Shown here in pieces: positions 53,757 through 62,421 of a stretch of 64,000 nucleotides of DNA. The notes beneath the pieces were generated by a model. It worked only from the letters and a program-made list of their open reading frames with translations, was not told the origin of the DNA and did no database searches. Each line of letters starts with the position of its first letter. Position 1 is the stretch's first letter. The stretch comes from JACDAE01 sp963717195. Its GTDB lineage: Bacteria > Chloroflexota > Ktedonobacteria > Ktedonobacterales > Ktedonobacteraceae. The DNA is taken from positions 186,001-250,000 of the forward strand of contig CAVQVR010000021.1 of assembly GCA_963717195.1 (NCBI GenBank), written 5' to 3'. Position numbers and translations under genes: made by a program.

Positions 53757-54824
53757 CTATGCTACGCGTATTATTTCATCATCCTCTTGCATGATTTCTG
53801 CCATTATGCGGGCTTCGCGTACGACTTTCCGCAGTTGTTCAGGTGTAATAGATTGGCGGCCATCACACATCGCGCTATTAGGATCGGGATGCACCTCGAT
53901 GATTAAACCTTCAGCCCCGGCTGCAATGCTGGCCCGTGACATGGTTGGCACTAATTCGCGTCGACCAGTAGCGTGACTGGGATCAACAATAACGGGAAGG
54001 TGAGTAAGCTCGTGGAGCAAGGGAACACAGGAGAGGTCAAGTACGTTGCGCGTCTGAGAGTCATAACTACGGATGCCACGTTCACAGAGGATGACGTTGG
54101 GATTACCTGCCGCTACAATATACTCCGCTGCCAATAACCATTCGTCAATCGTAGCCGACAGGCCCCGTTTTAACATCACGGGTCGCTTATGACTATCTCG
54201 TCCGGCGGCGCGTAAGAGCGGGAAGTTCTGCATATTGCGGCTCCCAATCTGCAATATGTCGGCATGTTCTGCGACAACATCGACCAGTTCTGGCTCCATC
54301 ACTTCGGTAATCACGGGAAGCCCTGTGAGCTGGCGTGCTTCTGCCAACAGATGCAGCCCTTCAACGCCCAGACCCTGGAACTGATAAGGAGAAGTACGCG
54401 GCTTGAATGCTCCTCCACGCAAAATATGAGCACCAGCTTCCACAACGGCCTGCGCCGTCGAGAGCAACTGTTCGCGATTTTCTACTGCGCATGGCCCTGC
54501 TATGATGACTGGTAATGCGGATGCTCCCCCAACCGTAATTGGCGTGCAGTCATGTCCATTACCCACAATGATGCTTGTGTTCTCTGCCTGGAAGACTCTG
54601 CTTACAAGCTTATAAGGAGTCTTTATTTGCATAACCCGCTCGACAGCTGGCTGCTGCTCAAGTACAGTCTGTGCCTCTGATGAATGATGTTCGAGCACAA
54701 TTACCTCTCGCCCTCCCATGTTCGTTGTCGTGATAGGATGCTGGCTGTCAGTGATACGACCCAGAAGTGCGATGAGTTGAGAACGTTCAGTACTGTTTGC
54801 CTGACTACGAATGGTGATGATCAT
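53757..54824 (-). CDS. aroF: 3-deoxy-7-phosphoheptulonate (DAHP) synthase, Thermotoga-like type with N-terminal regulatory domain
   Basis: 355 aa. Condenses phosphoenolpyruvate and erythrose 4-phosphate, the first step of the shikimate pathway. The N-terminal ~70 residues are a ferredoxin-like regulatory domain (MIITIRSQANSTERSQL, PAVERVMQI), as in the Thermotoga enzyme where it mediates Tyr/Phe inhibition. The barrel shows IIAGPCAVENREQLLSTA, RGGAFKPRTSPYQFQGLG, LQIGSRNMQNFPLL, MLKRGLSATIDEWLLAAEY, ILCERGIRSY, VIVDPSHATGRRELV and EVHPDPNSAMCDGRQSI. GAGAGG lies 10 nt before the ATG. Expression is probably controlled by attenuation: promoter, aromatic leader peptide and terminator lie upstream (54872-55103). 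Confidence 0.96.
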   Translation of the reverse strand: MIITIRSQANSTERSQLIALLGRITDSQHPITTTNMGGREVIVLEHHSSEAQTVLEQQPAVERVMQIKTPYKLVSRVFQAENTSIIVGNGHDCTPITVGGASALPVIIAGPCAVENREQLLSTAQAVVEAGAHILRGGAFKPRTSPYQFQGLGVEGLHLLAEARQLTGLPVITEVMEPELVDVVAEHADILQIGSRNMQNFPLLRAAGRDSHKRPVMLKRGLSATIDEWLLAAEYIVAAGNPNVILCERGIRSYDSQTRNVLDLSCVPLLHELTHLPVIVDPSHATGRRELVPTMSRASIAAGAEGLIIEVHPDPNSAMCDGRQSITPEQLRKVVREARIMAEIMQEDDEIIRVA

Positions 54825-54871
54825 GATCTAAATCCTCTCTCTGCAATCTACAATAAAAAATTTCGGGAAAC

Positions 54872-54898
54872 AAAAAAGCAGAGGTTTTTTCCTCTGCT
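54872..54898 (-). terminator. Attenuator terminator in the DAHP synthase leader
   Basis: On the minus strand AGCAGAGG-aaaaaa-CCTCTGCT followed directly by TTTTTT G: an 8-bp stem and a six-T run, a textbook intrinsic terminator, located 48 nt before the aroF start and after the leader peptide. Confidence 0.88.
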
Positions 54899-54899
54899 T

Positions 54900-54958
54900 C
54901 TCCAGCACGCTGGTGGTCATTTTTTGCTCAGCCCAAAGGGCCCACCATCATGCTGGAG
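54900..54958 (-). promoter_or_regulatory. Leader hairpin overlapping the end of the aromatic leader peptide
   Basis: CTCCAGCA (54958-54951) pairs with TGCTGGAG (54907-54900); inside, GGTGG pairs with CCACC and GCCC with GGGC. The 5' arm is made of the last leader-peptide codons, so a translating ribosome would control whether it forms. CCTTTG in its loop can also pair with CAGAGG of the terminator stem, a possible antiterminator. Confidence 0.6.
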
Positions 54959-55010
54959 GGCTAAACCAATAATAAAAGCTAAATTGTTTGTTTATCTGGT
55001 CGCTGAGCAT
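54948..55010 (-). CDS. Aromatic leader peptide of the DAHP synthase gene (attenuation)
   Basis: 20 codons starting MLSDQINKQ, then FSFYYWF and SPPA before TGA. Six of seven residues at positions 10-16 are Phe, Tyr or Trp. GGA lies 7 nt before the ATG. It follows a consensus promoter and precedes a terminator hairpin, the same order as the classical trp, phe and aroH/pheA leaders. When charged aromatic tRNAs are short, ribosomes would stall on this run and change leader folding so that aroF is transcribed. Seen: peptide, promoter and hairpins. Inferred: the mechanism. Confidence 0.82.
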   Translation of the reverse strand: MLSDQINKQFSFYYWFSPPA

Positions 55011-55073
55011 TTGTATATCCGGTTTCTTGTTTTTATTTTTGCGGTGACTCTAAGTCACACAACTCATGTACTG

Positions 55074-55103
55074 ATTATAAAGGCTTTCTATGTCTGATGT
55101 CAA
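55074..55103 (-). promoter_or_regulatory. Consensus sigma70 promoter of the DAHP synthase transcript
   Basis: On the minus strand TTGACA (55103-55098), 18-nt spacer, TATAAT (55079-55074). Transcription should start near 55066, about 55 nt before the leader peptide; GTGACT-tag-AGTCAC forms a small hairpin at the 5' end of the RNA. Confidence 0.85.
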
Positions 55104-55164
55104 GGGGGGTGACTGGATAGTTTTGCCATAAAGTAGCCGTGAATATATTACATTGTGACAATAA

Positions 55165-55204
55165 GGGCTTAAGCCCGCCGCAAGCCGCAGGGTTTGAACC
55201 CCTG
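55165..55204. repeat. GC-rich hairpins upstream of the beta-mannosidase gene
   Basis: GGGCTTAAGCCC palindrome (55165-55176), then CAGGGTTTGAACCCCTG (55188-55204). The rest of 55104-55471 shows nothing coding. Confidence 0.5.
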
Positions 55205-55471
55205 GGGGTAGGGCATCTGTCGGCTTGAGCCAGAAGTCCTCGTATTTTGCATCGCCCCTCACGCTATTCCCTACCCACTACGGACTCAAATATACTTGCT
55301 ATCAGATGACCAACCCTGTGTATTTCTGCTTGATAATGTCAGATATTGATAAATTACAGATGGCCTTACCCTTTATGCTTGACATTCAGTGTATCGGTGC
55401 TTTCTAATAAAACCAGTTCCACTCGCATTGGGGTGGAGATGGTTCTGATGAAAGGAAGCTGATATCTACCC

Positions 55472-57937
55472 ATGAAACATCTGCATCTTTCGCATAATTG
55501 GTTATTTAAACAACGTTCCTCTACCCACTCTCTATCTGACGACTTCTCTTCCCCACATGAATGGTTACCAGCGACGGTCCCCGGAACTGTTCATCAGGAT
55601 CTGCTCACGGCTGGCCGCATCCCCGATCCTTTTCTGGCATTAAATGAGAACGAGGTACAGTGGGTCGGCGCATCAGACTGGCTCTATAAGTGCACATTCG
55701 ATCGCCCACCGGATTTTGAAAATGCAGATGAAATTGTGCTCTGTTTCGATGGACTCGATACTTTTGCTACTGCCTGGCTCAATGGCACGCAGCTTCTTAC
55801 CAGCGAGAATATGTTTGTACCACAGCGGATTCACATCACTTCTTTACTTCGTCCAGGTCTCAATGAGCTACGAATTTTGTTTGCATCAGCCTTGCAGCGT
55901 GGTAAAGAACTTGAAATGCAGTATGGCGAACGCTTTGTCTGGAACGGTGATGCCAGCCGCGTCTATGTGCGCAAAGCTCAGTATCACTACGGCTGGGATT
56001 GGGGTCCGACGCTGCTCACGGCTGGCATCTGGAAACCAATACACCTTGAGTCCTACAGCGCTCGGATCGCGGATATTCATTGTCCAGCTACCGTTGCTGA
56101 CGATCTTCAAAGCGCAACATTCCCTCTGCATGTGGCTCTCGAAACAGGCAACTTATTTTCTGACCTGACAGCACGCATAGTGATCTACGCACCCGATGGC
56201 GAAACTGTTGCCGAGACACAACTCCCGGTCACCGATACACGCATGCAGCATACCTTCAACCTCGCTTTACCTCAGCTCTGGTGGCCAAATGGTTATGGAG
56301 AACAGCCATTATATCGGTTGGAAGTAACATTGCTGCGGCAGTCAGAGGAGCTTGATTGGCAGGAGATACGTCTCGGCCTGCGTCGCCTGCGCCTGATACA
56401 ACACCCCTTTGAAGATGAGCCTGGAACCAGTTTCTTTTTTGAGATCAATAATACGCCTGTTTTCTGTGGTGGTGCAAACTGGATCCCCGCCGATTCGTTT
56501 ACTCCCCGCGTGACGCCTGAAGGATACCGCGCATGGGTGCAGCTCGCTGCTGCAGCCAATATGACGATGCTGCGCGTCTGGGGCGGTGGTATCTATGAAG
56601 ACGAGGCATTCTATACAGCCTGCGACGAACTTGGCTTGCTCGTATGGCAAGATTTTATGTTTGCCTGTGGACTCTATCCTGCTCACCCAGAATTTCAGGA
56701 AAGCGTACGTGCCGAGGCCGAAGCTGCTGTGAGGCGGTTGCGTCACCATCCCTCCCTTGTTATCTGGGCTGGCAACAACGAAGATTATGGAGTTGCGAAA
56801 TCCAGGCATGTGTATGATCCAGAGTTCGAGGGTGATTTTACGCAAACGGGATTTCCCGCCCGTGCTATTTATGAGCAACTTCTACCAGACATCTGCGCAA
56901 AGCTTGATCCCACACGTCCCTACTGGCGTGGTAGTCCCTATGGCGGCGCAGATGGCGGAGATGACCGCACTATTGGCGACCAGCATATCTGGAGCATCTG
57001 GCATGGCGCGGTCCCTTACCAGGATTATCCAAATTTTGCAGGACGTTTCGTCAGTGAATTCGGTATGGAAGCCTTTCCGGTGATGGAAACCATCGCGCAC
57101 TTTGCCGCCCCACCAGAGCTCTATCCACAGAGTCGTACACTGGATTTCCATAATAAAGATGCTGGCGGCCCCAGGCGGATCGCACCCTATCTCATTGAAA
57201 ATGTGCGTATTGTTGCCGACCTCGAAGGGTATAGCTATCTGACCCAGCTTGTGCAGTCGGAGGCCTTAACTGCTGCATACCGTGGTTGGCGGCGGCGTTG
57301 GAATGGACCTGGATGCGAATATACGGCGGGCGCTCTGGTCTGGCAACTCAACGACTGCTGGCCCGTAACAAGCTGGGCCATTATAGACTATTACCTGCGC
57401 CCCAAGCCCTCTTACTACAGCATACGCCGCGAACTTGCACCCTTTGTCGTCGGATTGGCACGCACTTCACAGAAAACCATTTCTGCCTGGACCGCCAACG
57501 GTTTGCATAGCGTCGGAAATGCGGAACTGGAGGTACGTGCCTGGGCGCTTAACGGAAAGCTGATTAGTGAGGAACGTCGCCCGGTAGTACTGGCCTCCAA
57601 TCAGAGTGTAGAACAGGGAGAATTTGCCAGCGAGCGCAACGATACATGGGTCGTTGCAGCGCGACTCTTCAAAGATGGTAACATCGTCGCGCGTACAACC
57701 CTCTGGCCGGAGCCGTTTAAGTATCTGACTTTGCCCGATCCAGAAATAACTATTGAGCGCCTTGGGATGGACACCTTGCGTCTGCATGCAAAGCGACCGG
57801 CGAAAGGTGTATGGCTCTCAACTGGTGATGGCGTCATATGGAGCGATAATATGCTCGATCTGATGCCAGATGATCCTCAAATAATCGTCGCGCAGGGTCT
57901 CAATGAAACCCAGATACACGTGAAATGGCTCTCATAG
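55472..57937 (+). CDS. Beta-mannosidase, glycoside hydrolase family 2
   Basis: 821 aa, full length, no signal peptide, so cytosolic. Releases mannose from beta-mannosides (for example manno-oligosaccharides taken up from hemicellulose). The GH2 sandwich domain has VPGTVHQDLLTAGRIPDPF and the beta-mannosidase marker YGWDWGPTLLTAGIWKPI. The barrel has GANWIPADSFTPRVT, MLRVWGGGIYEDEAFYTACD, the acid/base Glu in VIWAGNNEDY and the nucleophile Glu in FVSEFGMEAFP; ALVWQLNDCWPVTSWAIIDY is the standard C-terminal barrel element. AAGGAAG lies about 16 nt before the ATG, a weak spacing. No transporter genes are adjacent. Confidence 0.95.
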   Translation: MKHLHLSHNWLFKQRSSTHSLSDDFSSPHEWLPATVPGTVHQDLLTAGRIPDPFLALNENEVQWVGASDWLYKCTFDRPPDFENADEIVLCFDGLDTFATAWLNGTQLLTSENMFVPQRIHITSLLRPGLNELRILFASALQRGKELEMQYGERFVWNGDASRVYVRKAQYHYGWDWGPTLLTAGIWKPIHLESYSARIADIHCPATVADDLQSATFPLHVALETGNLFSDLTARIVIYAPDGETVAETQLPVTDTRMQHTFNLALPQLWWPNGYGEQPLYRLEVTLLRQSEELDWQEIRLGLRRLRLIQHPFEDEPGTSFFFEINNTPVFCGGANWIPADSFTPRVTPEGYRAWVQLAAAANMTMLRVWGGGIYEDEAFYTACDELGLLVWQDFMFACGLYPAHPEFQESVRAEAEAAVRRLRHHPSLVIWAGNNEDYGVAKSRHVYDPEFEGDFTQTGFPARAIYEQLLPDICAKLDPTRPYWRGSPYGGADGGDDRTIGDQHIWSIWHGAVPYQDYPNFAGRFVSEFGMEAFPVMETIAHFAAPPELYPQSRTLDFHNKDAGGPRRIAPYLIENVRIVADLEGYSYLTQLVQSEALTAAYRGWRRRWNGPGCEYTAGALVWQLNDCWPVTSWAIIDYYLRPKPSYYSIRRELAPFVVGLARTSQKTISAWTANGLHSVGNAELEVRAWALNGKLISEERRPVVLASNQSVEQGEFASERNDTWVVAARLFKDGNIVARTTLWPEPFKYLTLPDPEITIERLGMDTLRLHAKRPAKGVWLSTGDGVIWSDNMLDLMPDDPQIIVAQGLNETQIHVKWLS

Positions 57938-57982
57938 ACGTAAGGGCGCGAGCGCTTGCCTCCGCCCTGTCTATTCTGGCTA

Positions 57983-58789
57983 TTAGCGTTTCTTTTCGCG
58001 ACGCTGGTTGGTGCGGTATGCCAGATAAAGATCATCATCGGCACCCTGCACGCCTTGTTTGATGGTCGGTGGCTGGGGTCTAGGGCCATCTCCACCATCG
58101 CGGACCATTGTATTTTTTGCTGTTGTACCTCTTCTCGCAGGCTGTGTACCCGCCATTGCATTCAAGTTGGTGGGCAGGAAGTCCATGCGTACCAGGAGGA
58201 TCAGGATGATGATGAGCGTGGCAATGAATGTAAGCCCAGAAGGTGTAACAGCAACCGGGAAACCGAAAAGGTTGAACTTTGTGAGGACTCTCTCCACACC
58301 CCAGCTGGTCAGAATATTTTTCTCGAAGCCACCAAGAAAATCGGCGGCAACCAGATAGACGAGCATACCAAAGATGTAACGTGGCTTGAATAGACTGGGC
58401 TTTTTCAGTGGTTGGCCGGAGCGTGCCACTGCTGCTGCTTTGCTGGCTGCTGGCTTTTTCTCTTCCTCAGGAACCTCTTTACTGACGGCCTTTCCTGTCG
58501 TTGTTTTACCATGAGTGGCACGTGCGATACGCGCCTTTGCAATATCCGTTTCTTTTGTTTGTGTTGCGGAATCATCTTTACCGACCGTAGAGAAAAAGCC
58601 CGCAATCCGTCGTTTAGGAGCCGGAGGAGTATCGACGAGCATAATCGGTTCTATATCTGGCACTGGAGTCTCCTCAACTGGCAGTTCTTCCTGTTCGCCT
58701 GCACCTGGAGTAACAAGCACGGGTTGATTGCGTTGAGCACGCGTTACCCGTTTAGACTTTTTACTGGTCGTGTTAAATTCCTGGCTCAT
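57983..58789 (-). CDS. Membrane protein with a long disordered N-terminus
   Basis: 268 aa, not recognised. Residues 1-135 are charged and low-complexity (Lys/Glu/Ala/Pro, for example EEEKKPAASKAAAVARSG). Two membrane segments follow: YIFGMLVYLVAADFLGGF and GLTFIATLIIILILLVRM. The C-terminus is basic and disordered (RRGTTAKN, TNQRREKKR). The ATG overlaps the stop of the GlcG/HbpS-like gene (ATGA), with GGAGGG upstream, so the two are coupled. Confidence 0.7.
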   Translation of the reverse strand: MSQEFNTTSKKSKRVTRAQRNQPVLVTPGAGEQEELPVEETPVPDIEPIMLVDTPPAPKRRIAGFFSTVGKDDSATQTKETDIAKARIARATHGKTTTGKAVSKEVPEEEKKPAASKAAAVARSGQPLKKPSLFKPRYIFGMLVYLVAADFLGGFEKNILTSWGVERVLTKFNLFGFPVAVTPSGLTFIATLIIILILLVRMDFLPTNLNAMAGTQPARRGTTAKNTMVRDGGDGPRPQPPTIKQGVQGADDDLYLAYRTNQRREKKR

Positions 58790-59385
58790 TCCTGGCCCTC
58801 CGGACGATTTGAATTAGATTGATCAGAACTCTCTCCATTATACCCGCTATTCTGATCAGAAGGAAGATGCTGGGTCGTAGGCGCATCATAGTGTGGTAGC
58901 GGTCGATCAGCCAGTGAGGCCGATGCAACTGAGTTCGTAAGTGACGATTCAGGTACAGGAGTTACTCCTACCGGTGACCCTACTACGACAAGTCCTGCGC
59001 GTGCGATCTCTTCATCACGTCCAGGTGCATTGCCACCACTTACACCTATACCACCGACAGTCGTCCCCTCGATGCGAATAGGCCACCCGCCAGATGCCAT
59101 AATAAACTTCCCTTCAGTCATCGTTGCCATACTGGAAGCAAAGCCTGGAATGCCCGATCCCCACTGGGCAACTGCATCCGTTGGTTGATTGAACATCACC
59201 GCTGTATTTGCCTTGGCTATACTGATATTGCCGGTCGCCCAACCATAAGGAGACATCATTCGTTCAAAGAGAACCAGGTGCCCCCCCGCATCAACTATGG
59301 CAATGCTGACGGGGCTCCGTAACTCTTTCGCACGCTGCTTACTAGCCTCTAATATCCGACGTGCCACATCTATCGATATGCTCAC
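58786..59385 (-). CDS. GlcG/HbpS-family (DUF336) protein with a disordered tail
   Basis: 199 aa. The GlcG/HbpS domain (about 1-142) is clear: ISIDVARRILEASKQRAKEL, SIAIVDAGGHLVLFERM, IAKANTAVMFNQPT, MASGGWPIRIEGTTVGGIGVSGG and DEEIARAGL. Members include the haem-binding HbpS and proteins encoded with glycolate oxidase; function here is unknown. Residues about 143-199 form a Ser/Asn/Pro/Gln-rich tail not found in typical members. It is translationally coupled to the following membrane protein gene, so the two may form a complex at the membrane. Confidence 0.88.
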   Translation of the reverse strand: MSISIDVARRILEASKQRAKELRSPVSIAIVDAGGHLVLFERMMSPYGWATGNISIAKANTAVMFNQPTDAVAQWGSGIPGFASSMATMTEGKFIMASGGWPIRIEGTTVGGIGVSGGNAPGRDEEIARAGLVVVGSPVGVTPVPESSLTNSVASASLADRPLPHYDAPTTQHLPSDQNSGYNGESSDQSNSNRPEGQE

Positions 59386-59545
59386 ACTCGCCTACTCCTT
59401 CTGACTCTATTCTATCCTTCTGCATTTTCTCGTGTTCAACTTCAAATAGTAATATATCTATTTCTAGAATACTGGTTCGATCAGCCGTGCCCATTGTACC
59501 GCACTCATCATGAACATACAAGCATACTCGGATGTTGCGACTCCT

Positions 59546-60385
59546 CTACACCTGGGCGTCGTGAATGCGGCTTAGTGTGATGCGTTCTTTGCGCCAGACC
59601 AGTTTACTGTATTTTTCCTCAGCCAGTTGTTGTGCCAGTTCCCACTCCGAGGCACTGATTTCTCCCGGCACAAATGTCTCGTGCAGGGCAAGACTAAAGC
59701 CGTTTTTAAATGCCAATGCCACATCATCCCAGCTTGCACCAGGAGCAAACGTATGTAACGGCGTCGTTTTCTCACAATAGAGAGCCAGCGCCTCCGCTCG
59801 TGCACCTGCATTGGGATAACGTAGCAGCTCAAAAAACTCGCTGGCCCGGTCATCCAATGGCAACGAACCCTGCTGAAGCAGTGACTCATCTTTCCACACC
59901 TGCGCACTACCCACAAGCTTGAAACCGCCACTGGTTAGATCGGCCTGCGTCGAGGATGCAAAACAGGCGGCAGAGGGATGCTTACTCACACGTTCGTCAC
60001 TGAGCTCGGCCTGCACTCCCAGATCTTTCAATGCCGCGAGAAGCCCCTGTGCAAGATAGGCATATGCAGCAACAACACCAGTAGGCACACCTTCTCGTTT
60101 GCCAATGACGATGCTATAGGTAAATTCATCCCGGTGATAGACTGCTCGCCCTCCCGTAGGACGCCGCACCAGGGCTACCCTTTGCTGCTGACAACGTTCG
60201 CTCTCAATTTCACGCTCGATACTCTGGAAACGCCCCAGCGAAATTGATGGCTGCGACCAGCGAAAGACACGCAACGTAGGTGGCACTTCGCCTCGAATAT
60301 GATGCAGGAGAATCGCCTCGTCGAGTGCCATATTGAGTGCTGCATCTTGAATATCTGTGTTTACAAAACGATAGTTCGTTTGCAT
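59546..60385 (-). CDS. lipM: Lipoate-protein ligase A family protein, probable octanoyltransferase LipM
   Basis: 279 aa single-domain protein of the biotin/lipoate ligase fold. RRPTGGRAVYHRDEFTYSIV is the family signature, and KLVGSAQVWKDESLLQQGSLPL includes the invariant Lys. The ACFASSTQADLTSGG segment places a Cys where LipM has its acyl-thioester nucleophile, and there is no C-terminal LplA domain, so octanoyl transfer from ACP to lipoyl domains is more likely than ATP-dependent lipoate ligation. The start codon ATG at 60385 follows the tgt stop by 51 nt on the same strand, so they may be co-transcribed. Confidence 0.85.
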   Translation of the reverse strand: MQTNYRFVNTDIQDAALNMALDEAILLHHIRGEVPPTLRVFRWSQPSISLGRFQSIEREIESERCQQQRVALVRRPTGGRAVYHRDEFTYSIVIGKREGVPTGVVAAYAYLAQGLLAALKDLGVQAELSDERVSKHPSAACFASSTQADLTSGGFKLVGSAQVWKDESLLQQGSLPLDDRASEFFELLRYPNAGARAEALALYCEKTTPLHTFAPGASWDDVALAFKNGFSLALHETFVPGEISASEWELAQQLAEEKYSKLVWRKERITLSRIHDAQV

Positions 60386-60436
60386 GCGTTGATCCTCTCA
60401 GGAAATCGTTGGAACCGACGTGACGTGAAACCAACG

Positions 60437-61618
60437 TTACGAAGATTGCATCCTTGCCGCCTTCCATTTTGCGCGTTGATCCTCACGTACCTGTTCCGAG
60501 GCCGGGACATATTGGGCGAGAAACTCGGCGCGGAAGGCTGGATATGTTCCCGCAATAATTGCAGTTCGCAATTGAGCTGCCAGGCGTAACATAAAATGGA
60601 TATTATGGATAGTACCCAGGCGATAGTATAACTGCTCCTCGGTGCGCAGAAGATGATGAACATAGGCGGCACTATAGTTCTGGCAGGTATAGCAAGCGCA
60701 GCCTTCTTCCACCGGCCCATGCACAGTGCGAAAGCGTGCGGATTTGATATTGACGCGCCCTTTATAGGTAAAGAGCCCTCCATGACGAGCCACACGCGTT
60801 GGCAGAACACAATCAAACATATCCATACCCAGTCCGACCCCTATAACAAGGTCTTCAGGTGAGCCAACACCCAGCAGATGGCGCGGTTTCTCGCGTGGCA
60901 GCTCCGGGGTAACATAGTTTAAGATGCGCCACATCTCCTCTTTAGGCTCACCAACTGAAAGCCCACCGATGGAGAGACCTGGAAAAGGCATATTGCCGAT
61001 GATGCGTGCACTCTCCTGCCGCAGTTCCGGTTCAAAGGCTCCCTGCACAATGCCGAAGAGCGTCTGCTGCGGATTGTAGCGCTCTTTAGCAAGCAAGGCA
61101 CGTTCCTCCCAGCGATGAGTGCTCTCCATAGCTTTTCTGGCTTCAAGTGGAGGACAGGGATAGGGTGCGCAAATATCGAGCGGCAGAATAATATCCGCGC
61201 CCAGTTCTGCCTCAATCTGCATCACACTCTCGGGTGTCAGTACATGCATCGAACCATCAAGATGCGACTTAAAGGTCACGCCCTCCTCGCTCAATTTGCG
61301 GAGATGGCCCAGACTCCAGACCTGGAATCCACCGCTATCCGTCAAAATGGGACTATTCCAATGCATAAAATTATGCAGTCCATCAAAAGAAGCGATCAAT
61401 TCGGAACCAGGGCGCAACATCAAATGATACGTATTCGCCAGAATAATCTGCGCACCAGCAGCATGCAGTTCTTCAGGGGAGAGACTCTTCACTGTAGCCT
61501 GCGTGCCAACCGGCATAAAGATCGGCGTCTGAATCACCCCATGAGGTGTATGAATGGTTCCCGCACGCGCCCACGTCTGGGAGCATTCGGCATCAAGAGC
61601 AAAGGTAAAAGATGACAT
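60437..61618 (-). CDS. tgt: Queuine tRNA-ribosyltransferase
   Basis: 393 aa. Bacterial Tgt exchanges guanine 34 of GUN-anticodon tRNAs for preQ1. The nucleophile and substrate residues are in ILTDSGGFQVWSLG, LPLDICAPYP and GLSIGGLSVGEPKEEM, with a second Asp in MFDCVLPTR. The zinc site is CACYTCQNYSAAYVHHL (three Cys and one His). TPHGVIQTPIFMPVGTQATV is the standard N-terminus. I use the ATG at 61618 with GAGAAG 4-9 nt upstream rather than the preceding TTG. Other queuosine genes are not in the window. Confidence 0.97.
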   Translation of the reverse strand: MSSFTFALDAECSQTWARAGTIHTPHGVIQTPIFMPVGTQATVKSLSPEELHAAGAQIILANTYHLMLRPGSELIASFDGLHNFMHWNSPILTDSGGFQVWSLGHLRKLSEEGVTFKSHLDGSMHVLTPESVMQIEAELGADIILPLDICAPYPCPPLEARKAMESTHRWEERALLAKERYNPQQTLFGIVQGAFEPELRQESARIIGNMPFPGLSIGGLSVGEPKEEMWRILNYVTPELPREKPRHLLGVGSPEDLVIGVGLGMDMFDCVLPTRVARHGGLFTYKGRVNIKSARFRTVHGPVEEGCACYTCQNYSAAYVHHLLRTEEQLYYRLGTIHNIHFMLRLAAQLRTAIIAGTYPAFRAEFLAQYVPASEQVREDQRAKWKAARMQSS

Positions 61619-62001
61619 CAACTTCTCAACTTAGCGTGGGCCCATATTCTGAGGATTTCTCTGAACCTCGTGCCAGGAACCCATAATTTCTCTTTTCTAT
61701 TTTCGCATAGGAGGTCAAGGTTGTTCCTACCTGTAAGATCATTTATAAATTCATGAATACGTTTCCCTATAGTAGACATAAAATATGCATAAAAATGTGA
61801 AGAATATTCATAAAAATACGGAAGATTAGCTTGCAATGTGGTAAAAGATAGTGTATGCTTTTCTGCGGTATCCCATCTCGGTCTCGCATACAGTGCTCGT
61901 CCAGAGTATCCAATCCCACGCTGGTAGGGGGAAAGAATGACTGGTGACTCTGCTAGGAAATGGACCTGGAGGCTTACCGATTATCACAAGGAGGTCCCTA
62001 G
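61619..62001. other. 383-bp divergent region with the leader of the zinc-ribbon gene
   Basis: Separates tgt (minus) from the zinc-ribbon gene (plus). The 61860-62000 part is GC-richer and looks like a structured 5' leader (CCCACGCTGGTAGGGGG area), but I cannot match it to a known RNA. A 72-codon minus-strand frame here (61618-61836) has no ribosome-binding site and I do not call it. Confidence 0.4.
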
Positions 62002-62310
62002 TTGAGCTTCGTTGACAAAACCCTAAAGTGCCGTGAATGCGGAAATGATTTTGTGTTCACTGCCGGTGAACAAGAGTTCTACCAGCAAAAAGGCTTGATG
62101 AATCAGCCTGGTCGCTGTTCTTCCTGCCGTGCTGCCCGCCGGGCCACATCTGGTGGTAGTGGCACTCGTTCTGAACGTGCCCCGCGAGAAATGCACACAG
62201 TCATTTGTGCTGAGTGCGGTTCTGAGACGCAGGTACCATTCTTGCCTAAGAATGATCGCCCCGTCTATTGTAGCCCATGTTATGATAAGGTGCGTGTTGC
62301 ACGCGATTAA
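62002..62310 (+). CDS. Double zinc-ribbon protein
   Basis: 102 aa starting with TTG; AAGGAGG lies 7 nt upstream, which decides the start. Two zinc-binding modules: CRECGNDFVFTAGEQEFY...CSSC and CAECGSETQVPF...CSPC, joined by a Gly/Ser/Arg linker. The first module is the 'probable zinc-ribbon' found in many Chloroflexota, actinobacterial and plastid proteins (DKTLKCRECG opening); the second is of the CxxC-CxxC type. Likely binds nucleic acid or ribosome components, but function is not known. Single gene with its own strong terminator. Confidence 0.88.
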   Translation: MSFVDKTLKCRECGNDFVFTAGEQEFYQQKGLMNQPGRCSSCRAARRATSGGSGTRSERAPREMHTVICAECGSETQVPFLPKNDRPVYCSPCYDKVRVARD

Positions 62311-62376
62311 GCGTGGAGAGGTGCTCCTGCGTGTGTAATAAGCAGTAGGGGTCTGCAATCCTCAATTTTTCAGAAC

Positions 62377-62421
62377 GAAAGGCAAAGCCGAGGTGTGTTC
62401 TTGGCTTGGCCTTTCTTTTTT
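62377..62421 (+). terminator. Intrinsic terminator after the zinc-ribbon gene
   Basis: GAAAGGCAAAGCC (62377-62389) and GGCTTGGCCTTTC (62403-62415) form a 13-bp stem with one mismatch, followed by TTTTTT. Confidence 0.85.

Noticed and set aside
55188..55204. tRNA T-arm (GGGTTTGAACCCC)
   Set aside because: No acceptor, D or anticodon arms can be placed around it.
61618..61836. 72-codon minus-strand gene upstream of tgt
   Set aside because: TTG start without ribosome-binding site, no recognisable domain, directly in the tgt upstream region.
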